Assembly (NCBI GenBank): GCA_005878665.1 | Contig: VBLR01000076.1 | Location: 1-11,445 of the forward strand | Origin: Methanobacteriota archaeon | GTDB lineage: Archaea; Thermoplasmatota; Thermoplasmata; RBG-16-68-12 | DNA length: 11,445 bases | Direction of reading: 5' to 3' | In this document: one piece after another, positions 5,813 through 11,445 of the stretch | Layout of the letters: every line of letters begins with the position of its first letter | How positions within the stretch are numbered: the stretch's first letter is position 1 | Position numbers and translations under genes: made by a program | The notes under the pieces: generated by a model | Seen by the model: the letters and a program-made list of their open reading frames with translations, nothing else | What the model was told of the DNA's origin: nothing | Databases searched by the model: none

Positions 5813-5835
5813 GTGCCGCGGGAACGCGCTTCGAC

Positions 5836-5843
5836 GCATAAGC
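5836..5843 (-). promoter_or_regulatory. TATA box for the BNR protein gene
   Basis: GCTTATGC on the minus strand, centre 37 nt before the ATG at 5802. The divergent box for the next gene lies at 5887-5894. Confidence 0.5.
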
Positions 5844-5886
5844 GTTCACTCTCCTTCTCGACCCTGAGAACGTCGACCCGGAATCC

Positions 5887-5894
5887 GTTTATGT
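5887..5894 (+). promoter_or_regulatory. TATA box for the M29-like gene
   Basis: GTTTATGT, centre about 34 nt before the ATG at 5924; predicted leader of only 8-10 nt. Confidence 0.5.
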
Positions 5895-5923
5895 TCCATC
5901 GGGCATACGGGGCCGGGGATCCC

Positions 5924-7030
5924 ATGGTCAGCTCGCAAAGCCTGGCGAAAAGCATCGTGAAGGGAAGCCTTCGACCGAAACCCGACGAGGTCGTCCTCAT
6001 CTCGACGTATCCACACACGATCGAGCTCGCGGAGGCGACCGCATTGGAGTGCCAGAAGGCGGGCGCCGATCCCGCGTTGTGGCTCGACACGGACGCCCTG
6101 TTCTACGGCAATTTCAAGAACTACTCCGTGGAAAGCCTCCATCGGGTTTCCGGCCACTGCGTCGGCCTCCTCGATTACGTGAATTCGTATGTCTGGTTGA
6201 ACGGTCCTCGGAACCCCGCCCCGATGGCGACCGTCCCGCGCGAAAAGTTCGCGGCGATGTTCGAGGGGGAAAAGGCGCACTTCGACAAGATGTTCGCGAA
6301 GGTGCCGAAGAACGTCAGCCTCGCGATCGGCCAGGTCACGCGGGAGAGGGCCAAGACGTACGGCCTCAACTACCCGAAATGGAAGGCGATGGTCGAGGCG
6401 GCGACGGTGGTGAACACGGAGCGGCTCGCGTCGCTCGGCAATCTCGTCGCCGGTCTCGTCTCACGGCCCGTCGATGTCCGCGTGACCGCGGACAACGGGA
6501 CGAAGCTGAAATTCCGACTCGCCGGACCCGAACGGAAGCCGTACGTCCACGACGGGGTCATCAGCGACGAAGACCTCGCGGTGGGGACCCTCGCCAGCCG
6601 CTCTGTCGACCTGCCGACGGGAGAGGTGGGCATTGCGCCGGTGGAGGAGAGTGCGAGCGGCACCTTCGTCGCCGATGTGCCGATCCCGCAACGCGGCCGG
6701 CTCGTCGAGGGCCTATCGTGGACGTTCCGGAACGGCAAGGTGACGGACTTCAGCGCGAAGAAGAATCTGCCGTTCGCCCAGACGAATTGGGCCGAAGCCA
6801 CGGGGTCGAAGGACGTCTTCGGCGAAGTTTCATTCGGGCTGAACTCGAAAGCGCTGCCGGGATTCATGCAGAACAGCATCGTCGCTGGTACCGTGAGCAT
6901 CAGCATCGGGGACAACCGGGGCGCCGGCGGGAAGAACGACAGCAGCTACGGGTTCTCGGCGCCCCTCGCGCATGGGACCGTGGAGATCGGCGGGAAGACC
7001 GTGATCCAGGACGGGACCTGGACGATCTAG
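5924..7030 (+). CDS. M29-type aminopeptidase homologue with degenerate metal site
   Basis: The 368-residue protein matches the length and motif order of the M29 (aminopeptidase T/AmpS, COG2309) family. Classical members are dimetal exopeptidases with ligands in PxGEV, a later GE-x-GxN block, GT(V/I)H(I/L)A, a YGG tyrosine and an IHxD motif. Here PTGEV (E234) and GEVSFGLN (E301) remain. The GT-x-H histidine is serine (GTVSISIGDN, S325), the YGG tyrosine is absent (RGAGGKND), and the IHxD position reads SYGFS, so H and D are both missing. The fold seems intact, as the C-terminal block with IGDN, GGKN and IQDGTW is conserved. Metal-dependent peptidase activity is therefore doubtful; a changed chemistry or a regulatory role is possible. 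The ATG at 5924 is chosen by the TATA box at 5887-5894. Confidence 0.75.
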   Translation: MVSSQSLAKSIVKGSLRPKPDEVVLISTYPHTIELAEATALECQKAGADPALWLDTDALFYGNFKNYSVESLHRVSGHCVGLLDYVNSYVWLNGPRNPAPMATVPREKFAAMFEGEKAHFDKMFAKVPKNVSLAIGQVTRERAKTYGLNYPKWKAMVEAATVVNTERLASLGNLVAGLVSRPVDVRVTADNGTKLKFRLAGPERKPYVHDGVISDEDLAVGTLASRSVDLPTGEVGIAPVEESASGTFVADVPIPQRGRLVEGLSWTFRNGKVTDFSAKKNLPFAQTNWAEATGSKDVFGEVSFGLNSKALPGFMQNSIVAGTVSISIGDNRGAGGKNDSSYGFSAPLAHGTVEIGGKTVIQDGTWTI

Positions 7031-7064
7031 ACCCAGCAGACGGACTCGCGCAGTCCTCGCCCCC

Positions 7065-7088
7065 GGCCGGAGGATGACCCTCCGGGCC
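7065..7088 (+). other. GC-rich hairpin downstream of the M29-like gene
   Basis: GGCCGGAGG (7065-7073) pairs with CCTCCGGGCC (7079-7088) around loop ATGAC, with one bulged G. It is the first of two hairpins in the 111-nt gap 7031-7141. No T run follows. Confidence 0.5.
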
Positions 7089-7108
7089 CCTTCGCGTGCT
7101 CGACCCCG

Positions 7109-7136
7109 CCCTCCCGGCGGGGATTCCGCCGGAGGG
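7109..7136 (+). promoter_or_regulatory. Hairpin that encloses the ribosome binding site of the next gene
   Basis: CCCT and CCGGCGG (7109-7112 and 7114-7120, one bulged C at 7113) pair with CCGCCGG and AGGG (7126-7136) around loop GGATT: 11 pairs. The right arm contains GGAGGG (7131-7136), the Shine-Dalgarno sequence 5 nt before the GTG at 7142. If formed in RNA it would hide that site. Confidence 0.5.
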
Positions 7137-7141
7137 TTCAA

Positions 7142-8059
7142 GTGGAGAGGCGGCATGGGCGAACGATTCCCGTGTGGACTCCCACGCCGACCGTCCCGTC
7201 CGCGCCGTACTCTCCGGTAGCGCGCAAGCCTGGATTCTTCCAGCGTCTGCGGATCGGTTGGCAGCTCACGAAGGTCAGCCTCGGCATCCTTCGCAAGGAG
7301 AAGGGGCTGATCCTCCTTCCGTTCCTCTCGCTCCTGATCACCGGTGCCGTCTGGATCGCGTTCTTCATCACGATCTTCTTCTTCACCGCTCCCTCGGATG
7401 TGTTCGGATTCTGGCTGTTCTACCTGGGACTCGCGATCGTCTACTTCGTCACGTTCTTCGTCTCGATCTACTTCAACGCCGCCGTCATGGGCGCTGCCAT
7501 GATTCGATTGAACGGCGGCGACCCGACGATCTCCGACGGGCTGAAGGTCGCGAGGGCGAACGTCCGGCGCATCGCCGGATGGGCTTTGGTGACTGCGACG
7601 ATCGGCCTCATCTTGCGCGCGATCGCCGAGCGATTCGGTTTCCTCGGACGGATTATCGCAGGAGCGCTAGGCGCGGCGTGGGGCATCGTCACGTACCTCG
7701 TCGTCCCGGTCCTGATCTTCGAGAAGATCGGGCCGTGGGCTGCGGTGAAGCGAAGCGGATCGTTGTTGCGGCAGACTTGGGGCGAGGCGGCGGGCGGATA
7801 CCTCTCGCTCGGCGGGATCATCGTGTTGCTCGCGCTCCCGGCGCTTCTCGCGCCCCTCCTGGGGTTCCTCCTCGGTGGTGTGATCGGCCTGGTCGTGGGC
7901 CTCGGGATCGCGGTCGTCTATTGGCTGATCCTCGGCCTCGTCGGCTCCGCCGCTCAGAGCATCCTCGTCACCGCCTTGTACCGATACGCCACGACGGGCA
8001 AGCTGGGATTCGGATTTCCTCAGGATCTTCTCGCGGCGCGATCCCCGAGCGCTCGCTGA
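7142..8059 (+). CDS. DUF6159-like polytopic membrane protein
   Basis: A 305-residue protein with a polar, proline-rich N-terminus (1-30), a short amphipathic stretch with WQLTKVSLGILRKEKGLILLP (40-60), and then about six hydrophobic helices (about 58-82, 88-115, 146-162, 170-194, 222-250, 252-276). The order of a short cytosolic head, the K-x2-K-x-L-x2-(L/F)-P segment leading into helix 1, and the paired helices with an SGLL/SG-x-LLR loop resembles the DUF6159 family of unknown function in archaea and bacteria. A conserved-looking loop FNAAVMGAAMIRLNGGDPTISDGLKVA lies after helix 2. The start is a GTG with GGAGGG 5 nt upstream; no in-frame ATG is near. It may be transcribed with the M29-like gene 111 nt upstream, or regulated through the hairpin over its ribosome site. 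No function can be stated. Confidence 0.8.
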   Translation: MERRHGRTIPVWTPTPTVPSAPYSPVARKPGFFQRLRIGWQLTKVSLGILRKEKGLILLPFLSLLITGAVWIAFFITIFFFTAPSDVFGFWLFYLGLAIVYFVTFFVSIYFNAAVMGAAMIRLNGGDPTISDGLKVARANVRRIAGWALVTATIGLILRAIAERFGFLGRIIAGALGAAWGIVTYLVVPVLIFEKIGPWAAVKRSGSLLRQTWGEAAGGYLSLGGIIVLLALPALLAPLLGFLLGGVIGLVVGLGIAVVYWLILGLVGSAAQSILVTALYRYATTGKLGFGFPQDLLAARSPSAR

Positions 8060-8192
8060 TTCACCGGATTGACGTCCGCACTGCCTCGGCATCGCGCGAA
8101 AGAAAACGAGACGCGGTCCAGCTGTCAGCCCGGGCCGGAGACATCATGCACAGCACCTTGCTTCTCCATAGGCCCGCGGGCCGGAGGCAGGC
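8060..8192. other. Convergent intergenic region with a 12-bp palindrome
   Basis: This 133-nt stretch lies between two converging stops. It contains the perfect palindrome GGCCCGCGGGCC (8171-8182), enclosed by TAGGCC (8169-8174) and GGCCTA (8190-8195). No gene or T-rich terminator is evident. Confidence 0.35.
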
Positions 8193-9104
8193 CTAGCCCA
8201 GCGCGTGTGCGTACAGGATTCCCTGGGTGTCCGCGATCTCCACGGCATACCCGGCCGGGTACGTGCTCGTGCTTATCAGGAGCCGGTCACCGACGATGAT
8301 TGTGCCGCCTCCGGTCCCAATGAACTGCGCATGGTTGGTGCTCCACGAGCCGGACGTTAGGGATGCGAAGGCGGTGGAGTTGAGCGCCGTCAAGCCAACG
8401 GAAGTCGTGATCGTCAGCCCAACCGCCGACGTCATCAGGCCACTCGGTGTTGACATGATCGTCAGAATCCAGTTCGTTCCATCGGTGGATCTTCCGATAT
8501 TGACACCCATCGCACGAGGTCCTTGACCTGTCGTCCAGGTCACTCCCGAGACCATGCTACCACTCGACGTCACAAGGGAGAGTTCTAGACTGAACCTCGT
8601 CGAACTCGGCAGCGGGGCCGAATCTCCGGTGACTCTCAACGCATCGCCCGTGCCGAAGAGCTGATCGTTGTCGTGATCGAGCCAGAACACGCGGACTGTG
8701 TAGCCACCAGCGATCAAGACGACCGACCCGCCCGGCGCAGGCATGTCGGTCGAACTCCCCGATCCGTTTGCCGCGATGCGGACCTGGAGGGTCGAGGGAG
8801 CGATCTCGCGGGAACTCGAGAAGACAGCAATCGTCGCGTTCCCGCCGGTCTGATCGACCGGCCCGAGGCTCACGATCGGAGGCGCATTCGGACCCTGGAG
8901 AAGGCCGGACACCATGAAGTAGAGGACGGCCGCGAGGACCACCGTGACGAGGACGATCACGACTACCACGATCACGATGATCAAGGCGACGTTAGTCTGC
9001 TTGGGAGGCGGGGGCGGATAAAACCCAGGATAGTACGGCGGCCCGGTGGGCGGAAACGGGCCCGGCGATCCGGGTGGAGGGCCAGGAGAGGGTCCGCTCA
9101 TCAT
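8193..9104 (-). CDS. Proline-rich, pilin-like membrane-anchored surface protein
   Basis: A 303-residue protein in three parts. Residues 3-34 are a P/G/Y-rich head. Residues 39-67 are one long hydrophobic helix ending VVLAAVLYFMVSGLL. Residues 68-303 are a beta-rich, S/T/G-rich extracellular region. The helix end closely resembles the N-terminal helix of archaeal type IV pilins and archaellins (…VxLAAVxYxxVSG…). No class III signal with a cleavable K/R-G before the helix is seen (the junction is PPKQTN), so it is probably an uncleaved anchor using a pilin-like helix. The acidic stretch WLDHDNDQLFGTGD (about 146-159) could bind Ca2+. The ATG at 9104 (or the one directly after it, 9101) is preferred: the TATA-like GATATTC at 9126-9132 is about 25 nt upstream, implying a leaderless mRNA. 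An ATG at 9119 would lie above that start site. Confidence 0.7.
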   Translation of the reverse strand: MMSGPSPGPPPGSPGPFPPTGPPYYPGFYPPPPPKQTNVALIIVIVVVVIVLVTVVLAAVLYFMVSGLLQGPNAPPIVSLGPVDQTGGNATIAVFSSSREIAPSTLQVRIAANGSGSSTDMPAPGGSVVLIAGGYTVRVFWLDHDNDQLFGTGDALRVTGDSAPLPSSTRFSLELSLVTSSGSMVSGVTWTTGQGPRAMGVNIGRSTDGTNWILTIMSTPSGLMTSAVGLTITTSVGLTALNSTAFASLTSGSWSTNHAQFIGTGGGTIIVGDRLLISTSTYPAGYAVEIADTQGILYAHALG

Positions 9105-9125
9105 GCACGCATTGTGCATCCGGGC

Positions 9126-9132
9126 GAATATC
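9126..9132 (-). promoter_or_regulatory. Possible TATA box for the pilin-like gene
   Basis: GATATTC on the minus strand, about 25 nt before the tandem ATG codons at 9104/9101. Confidence 0.35.
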
Positions 9133-9184
9133 GTTTACGGAATACGCAATGGCTGGGCAGCTTGCGGCCATGCGGGAGCAAGTC

Positions 9185-9200
9185 AACCTTAAACAAGGTT
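9185..9200. promoter_or_regulatory. Operator-like inverted repeat upstream of ku
   Basis: AACCTT-AAAC-AAGGTT, perfect 6-bp arms with a 4-nt spacer, in the AT-rich part of the divergent gap between the pilin-like gene and ku. It sits just above the probable ku TATA element, where an archaeal regulator could act on either gene. Function is inferred from position only. Confidence 0.35.
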
Positions 9201-9217
9201 AACGGAAGCAGGACAAA

Positions 9218-9225
9218 TTGTTAAG
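9218..9225 (+). promoter_or_regulatory. Possible TATA box for the ku-ligase operon
   Basis: ATTGTTAA-type AT-rich element (TTGTTAAG), 47 nt before the ATG at 9269. Predicted transcription start is near 9247, so the GGAGG site falls within a leader of about 20 nt. Confidence 0.35.
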
Positions 9226-9255
9226 AGCCTCATGGCCCTTCGTTCAGCTTCCCTC

Positions 9256-9260
9256 GGAGG
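9256..9260 (+). promoter_or_regulatory. Ribosome binding site of ku
   Basis: GGAGG lies 8 nt before the ATG at 9269. This is the strongest such site in the window and decides the start against an in-frame TTG at 9218. Confidence 0.7.
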
Positions 9261-9268
9261 AAACCGAT

Positions 9269-10042
9269 ATGGCCCGAGCCTTGTGGAGTGGCGCGATCGC
9301 GTTCGGCCTGGTGAACATCCCTGTCAAGTTGTACGGCGCGACCGAGACGAAGGACCTTTCCTTCACGACTCTGCATGCCACGTGCATGACCGCCCTGAAG
9401 CGGCCGTACATCTGTCCGAAAGACAACGTGCCCGTGGACTCGAAGGCGATGGTGAAGGGCTACGAGTACGCGAAAGGCCAGTACGTGATCCTGAAGGACG
9501 AGGACTTCGAGAAGATCCCGCTGGAGGCGACGAAGGCGCTCGAGGTCGCGGGCTTCGTCGATGCGACGGAGATTTCGCCGTTGTACCGGGAGCGGAACTA
9601 CTACCTCGGTCCGGAGGAGATCAGCCTGAAGCCGTTCGAGCTGTTCCGCCAGGCGCTCATGCGGACGGGAAAAGTCGCGCTCGCCCGCGCGGTCCTGTGG
9701 AAGAAGGAGCAGCTCGTCGCGATCAGTCCGTTCAACGGGAGCCTCGTCCTCACGACTCTCATGTACCAGGACGAGGTGAAGTCGCCGCCGGAGCCCCCCG
9801 CGACCCGACCCGTCGTGATCTCCGACGCCGAGATCGACCTCGCGCTTCAGCTCATCAAGACGCTCGTGACGGAGTTCGACCCGTCGAAGTTCCGCGACCG
9901 GTATCGGGACGCGTTGATGGCGCTCATCCAGGCGAAGGTCGAGGGCAAGGAGTTGCCTTCGGTCACCAAGGTCGAGACGAAGCCGACGCAGGATCTGATG
10001 GCCGCGTTGAAGGCGAGCCTCGAGGCCGCGAAGGCCAGCTGA
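9269..10042 (+). CDS. ku: Ku, DNA end-binding protein of non-homologous end joining
   Basis: A 257-residue prokaryotic Ku, which forms a homodimeric ring on DNA double-strand ends and recruits the LigD ligase. The signature MARALWSGAIAFGLVNIPVKLY opens the protein (residues 1-22). The central barrel follows, with the family blocks LHATC, KGYEYAKGQYV-x-LKDEDFEKI (about 65-88), KALEVAGFVDATEISPLY, YYLGPEE, and KVALARAVLWKKEQLVAI-x-P. The C-terminal part holds a helix with LALQLIKTL and FDPSKFRDRYRDAL-x-ALI-x-AKVEGKE, then a short tail. Length is typical of bacterial Ku. Ku is patchy in archaea; where studied (Methanocella paludicola) it works with a ligase, a polymerase and a phosphoesterase. 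The ligase gene follows 4 nt downstream, so the two form an operon. Confidence 0.96.
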   Translation: MARALWSGAIAFGLVNIPVKLYGATETKDLSFTTLHATCMTALKRPYICPKDNVPVDSKAMVKGYEYAKGQYVILKDEDFEKIPLEATKALEVAGFVDATEISPLYRERNYYLGPEEISLKPFELFRQALMRTGKVALARAVLWKKEQLVAISPFNGSLVLTTLMYQDEVKSPPEPPATRPVVISDAEIDLALQLIKTLVTEFDPSKFRDRYRDALMALIQAKVEGKELPSVTKVETKPTQDLMAALKASLEAAKAS

Positions 10043-10046
10043 GCGG

Positions 10047-11003
10047 ATGGCGCCGTTCGACCCGTACGTCCACGTGATCAAGCCGATGCTCGCGGAAAGC
10101 CGCGAGACTCCGTTCGATTCGAAGGACCATATCTTCGAGCTGAAATGGGACGGCACGCGGGCGCTCGCGGTCGTGCGCGACGGGCTTCGGTTTCAGAACC
10201 GGCGCCTGAACTACGTCGAAGCGCGGTACCCGGACCTCGCGGTCCACACGCGGAAGCCGGCGATCCTCGACGGGGAGATCGTCGTCATGAACGGGCCGCT
10301 GCCCAGTTTCGAGAAACTCCAGGAGCGGGAGCGGGCGAGCGGCAAGATCAAGATCGAGTATCTTGCGAAGACCCTTCCGGCGACGTACATCGTGTTCGAT
10401 GTCCTGTACGTCGGGGACAAGTCCGTCATGGGCCTCTCCCAGATGGAGCGCAAGGCGATCTTGCCGGATCTCGTCGAGGTCGACGACCGGGTCGTCCTGA
10501 GCGACTACATCGAGGGCCGCGGGGTCGACTACTACAACGCGGTCATCGGGCGCGGTCTCGAGGGCATCATCGCCAAGCACAAGGAGACGCGCTACCAGAT
10601 GGGGAAACGGAGCAAGGACTGGGTCAAGATCAAGAAGAAGACGACGCTCGACGCCATCATCTGCGGGATCACCGCGGGCGAAGGCGAGCGCGAGGACACG
10701 TTCGGGTCCTTGATCCTCGGGGCGTACTTCGAGGGCGAGCTCTTCCACGTCGGTCGGGTCGGGACCGGCTTCTCCGAAAAGTTGCGGCGGACGCTCTTCC
10801 ACCGGCTCGTCGCCTTGCGGCAAGCGGAGTGTCCGTTCCCGGAGGTCCCGGAGATCGACGCACACGTCGGCTTCTGGACGAAACCGGAGATCGTCGTCGA
10901 GGCACACTTCCTCGAGTTCTCGAAGGACCGTCACATGCGCGCGCCATCCTTCTCCCGCGTCCGCGACGACAAGCGGCCTGAGGATTGCGTCGTATCGTTC
11001 TAG
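10047..11003 (+). CDS. ligD: ATP-dependent DNA ligase of the LigD type
   Basis: Seals breaks held by Ku. The 318-residue protein is a stand-alone ligase module: an adenylation domain (about 8-200) and an OB-fold domain (about 201-318). Motif I is E31-L-K33-W-D-G-T-R38, with K33 the expected AMP-binding lysine. Motif III is LDGEIVV (74-80), followed by YIVFDVLY (114-121). Motif IV is EGIIAK (172-177), motif V DWVKIK (191-196), and the C-terminal RAPSFSRVRDDK (298-309) corresponds to motif VI. All catalytic motifs look intact. The polymerase and phosphoesterase domains fused to the ligase in many bacterial LigD proteins are absent and are not encoded next to it. The ATG lies 4 nt after the ku stop (GCGG between them), so translation is probably coupled. 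Following bases 11004-11101 hold only the next promoter. Confidence 0.95.
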   Translation: MAPFDPYVHVIKPMLAESRETPFDSKDHIFELKWDGTRALAVVRDGLRFQNRRLNYVEARYPDLAVHTRKPAILDGEIVVMNGPLPSFEKLQERERASGKIKIEYLAKTLPATYIVFDVLYVGDKSVMGLSQMERKAILPDLVEVDDRVVLSDYIEGRGVDYYNAVIGRGLEGIIAKHKETRYQMGKRSKDWVKIKKKTTLDAIICGITAGEGEREDTFGSLILGAYFEGELFHVGRVGTGFSEKLRRTLFHRLVALRQAECPFPEVPEIDAHVGFWTKPEIVVEAHFLEFSKDRHMRAPSFSRVRDDKRPEDCVVSF

Positions 11004-11055
11004 GTCGCGACACCGAATTCGCGTGCGGACGTTGAGCGGTCGAACGTTTCGACTC

Positions 11056-11063
11056 CTTTATGC
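11056..11063 (+). promoter_or_regulatory. TATA box for the VOC gene
   Basis: CTTTATGC, centre about 43 nt before the ATG at 11102. It shows that the VOC gene has its own promoter apart from ku-ligD. Confidence 0.5.
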
Positions 11064-11101
11064 GCCTCGGACGCGATGGGGGCCGCACTCGGTGGACACC
11101 C

Positions 11102-11445
11102 ATGGCGAAACTGCAGTTGACGGACGTCGAAATCTATGTGAAGGACTTGAAAGCGGCGCGAGCATTCTACACCCGGAAGATCGGCCTCAAGGTCCGGTCG
11201 TCCATGCCGAAGTGGGGCTACCTGGCCCTCGGGGCGACGAAGGGCGGCGACGACGCGGCTCTCACCCCATGGCAGCCGGTCCCGGAGTGGGGCCGGGAGA
11301 TGTACGAGTCCCGACTGAAGATGATCGGCGGCGTCACCGGGATCGGCTTCCTCACCTCCGACCTGAAGCGGACCGTCGCGGACCTGAAGAAGAAGGGCGT
11401 GAAGTCCGCGGTCGACCGGGACGAGGGAACGTTCGGGCGGTTCAC
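11102..11445 (+). CDS. VOC superfamily (glyoxalase/dioxygenase-fold) protein, 5' part
   Basis: The first 114 codons of a gene cut by the right edge. The start reads MAKLQLTDVEIYVKDLKAAR followed by AFYTRKIGLKV, the usual first beta-alpha unit of the VOC fold (strand, then helix ending FY-x-x-x-(I/L)GL). A second unit begins at GGVTGIGFLTSDLKRTVADL followed by KKKGVK (about residues 76-101). Between them lies a loop with WQPVPEWGREMYESR. VOC proteins include glyoxalases, dioxygenases, epimerases and resistance proteins; the visible part does not tell which, and the metal ligands cannot be assigned with confidence (E10 sits at a possible first position). The ATG at 11102 agrees with the TATA box at 11056-11063; no clear Shine-Dalgarno sequence is seen. 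Confidence 0.85.
   Translation, partial: MAKLQLTDVEIYVKDLKAARAFYTRKIGLKVRSSMPKWGYLALGATKGGDDAALTPWQPVPEWGREMYESRLKMIGGVTGIGFLTSDLKRTVADLKKKGVKSAVDRDEGTFGRF

Noticed and set aside
4444..5841. A 465-codon plus-strand frame opposite the BNR gene
   Set aside because: It is antisense to six well-formed Asp boxes and shows no domain of its own.
5690..5923. A longer start for the M29-like protein adding 78 residues
   Set aside because: The extension overlaps the divergent BNR gene and both promoters; the ATG at 5924 fits the family start and the TATA spacing.
8145..8195. A 16-codon reading frame (MHSTLLLHRPAGRRQA) in the convergent gap
   Set aside because: It has no ribosome site or promoter and no recognisable similarity, and it ends within the stop of the converging gene.
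9230..10934. Two long minus-strand frames opposite ku and ligD (308 and 323 codons)
   Set aside because: They are the leucine/arginine/aspartate-rich antisense readings of highly conserved genes.
1..11445. CRISPR arrays, insertion sequences, integrase or attachment sites
   Set aside because: No regularly spaced repeats, transposase-like frames or terminal inverted repeats were seen. The tRNA gene shows no duplicated 3' end nearby.

Overview
The window reads as archaeal chromosome of high GC content. Signs are archaeal-type TATA boxes with short or absent leaders, an intron-containing tRNA-Trp, a half-size heme A synthase, a gene for the tiny ribosomal protein eL41, and several families common in Thermoplasmatota (tandem cupredoxins, a DUF6159-like membrane protein, pilin-like membrane anchors). 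An aerobic terrestrial Thermoplasmatota lineage is my best guess. It is an inference from gene content, not a placement.

Layout. Bases 1-3285 are an aerobic respiration block. The 5' end of a heme-copper oxidase subunit I gene runs left off the window. Divergent from it is a run of subunit II (complete CuA site), a membrane-anchored protein with two type 1 copper domains, and a ZIP-like membrane protein. A short heme A synthase gene converges on that run. Bases 3390-3566 hold tRNA-Trp, whose 105-nt intron is a complete box C/D guide RNA with two 12-nt guides aimed at C34 and C39 of the same tRNA. Bases 3605-4375 hold an unknown six-helix membrane protein and eL41.

Bases 4522-8059 hold a secreted or membrane-anchored six-Asp-box (BNR) protein. 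Divergent from it is an M29-type aminopeptidase relative that has lost most of its metal ligands, followed by a DUF6159-like membrane protein. Bases 8193-9104 hold a proline-rich, pilin-like membrane anchor protein. Divergent from that is a compact Ku-LigD ligase operon (9269-11003) for non-homologous end joining, and the window ends inside a VOC/glyoxalase-fold gene.

How the genes fit together. The first block is a coherent unit: oxidase subunits I and II, a plausible copper electron donor, a possible metal transporter, and the enzyme for the oxidase heme. Ku and the ligase form the second clear unit. The rest appears to be single genes with their own promoters. A recurrent TATA-like box of form [G/C/A][C/T]TTAT[G/T] lies 33-43 nt upstream of five start codons and was used to settle several starts. 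I see no mobile elements, CRISPR arrays or rRNA.
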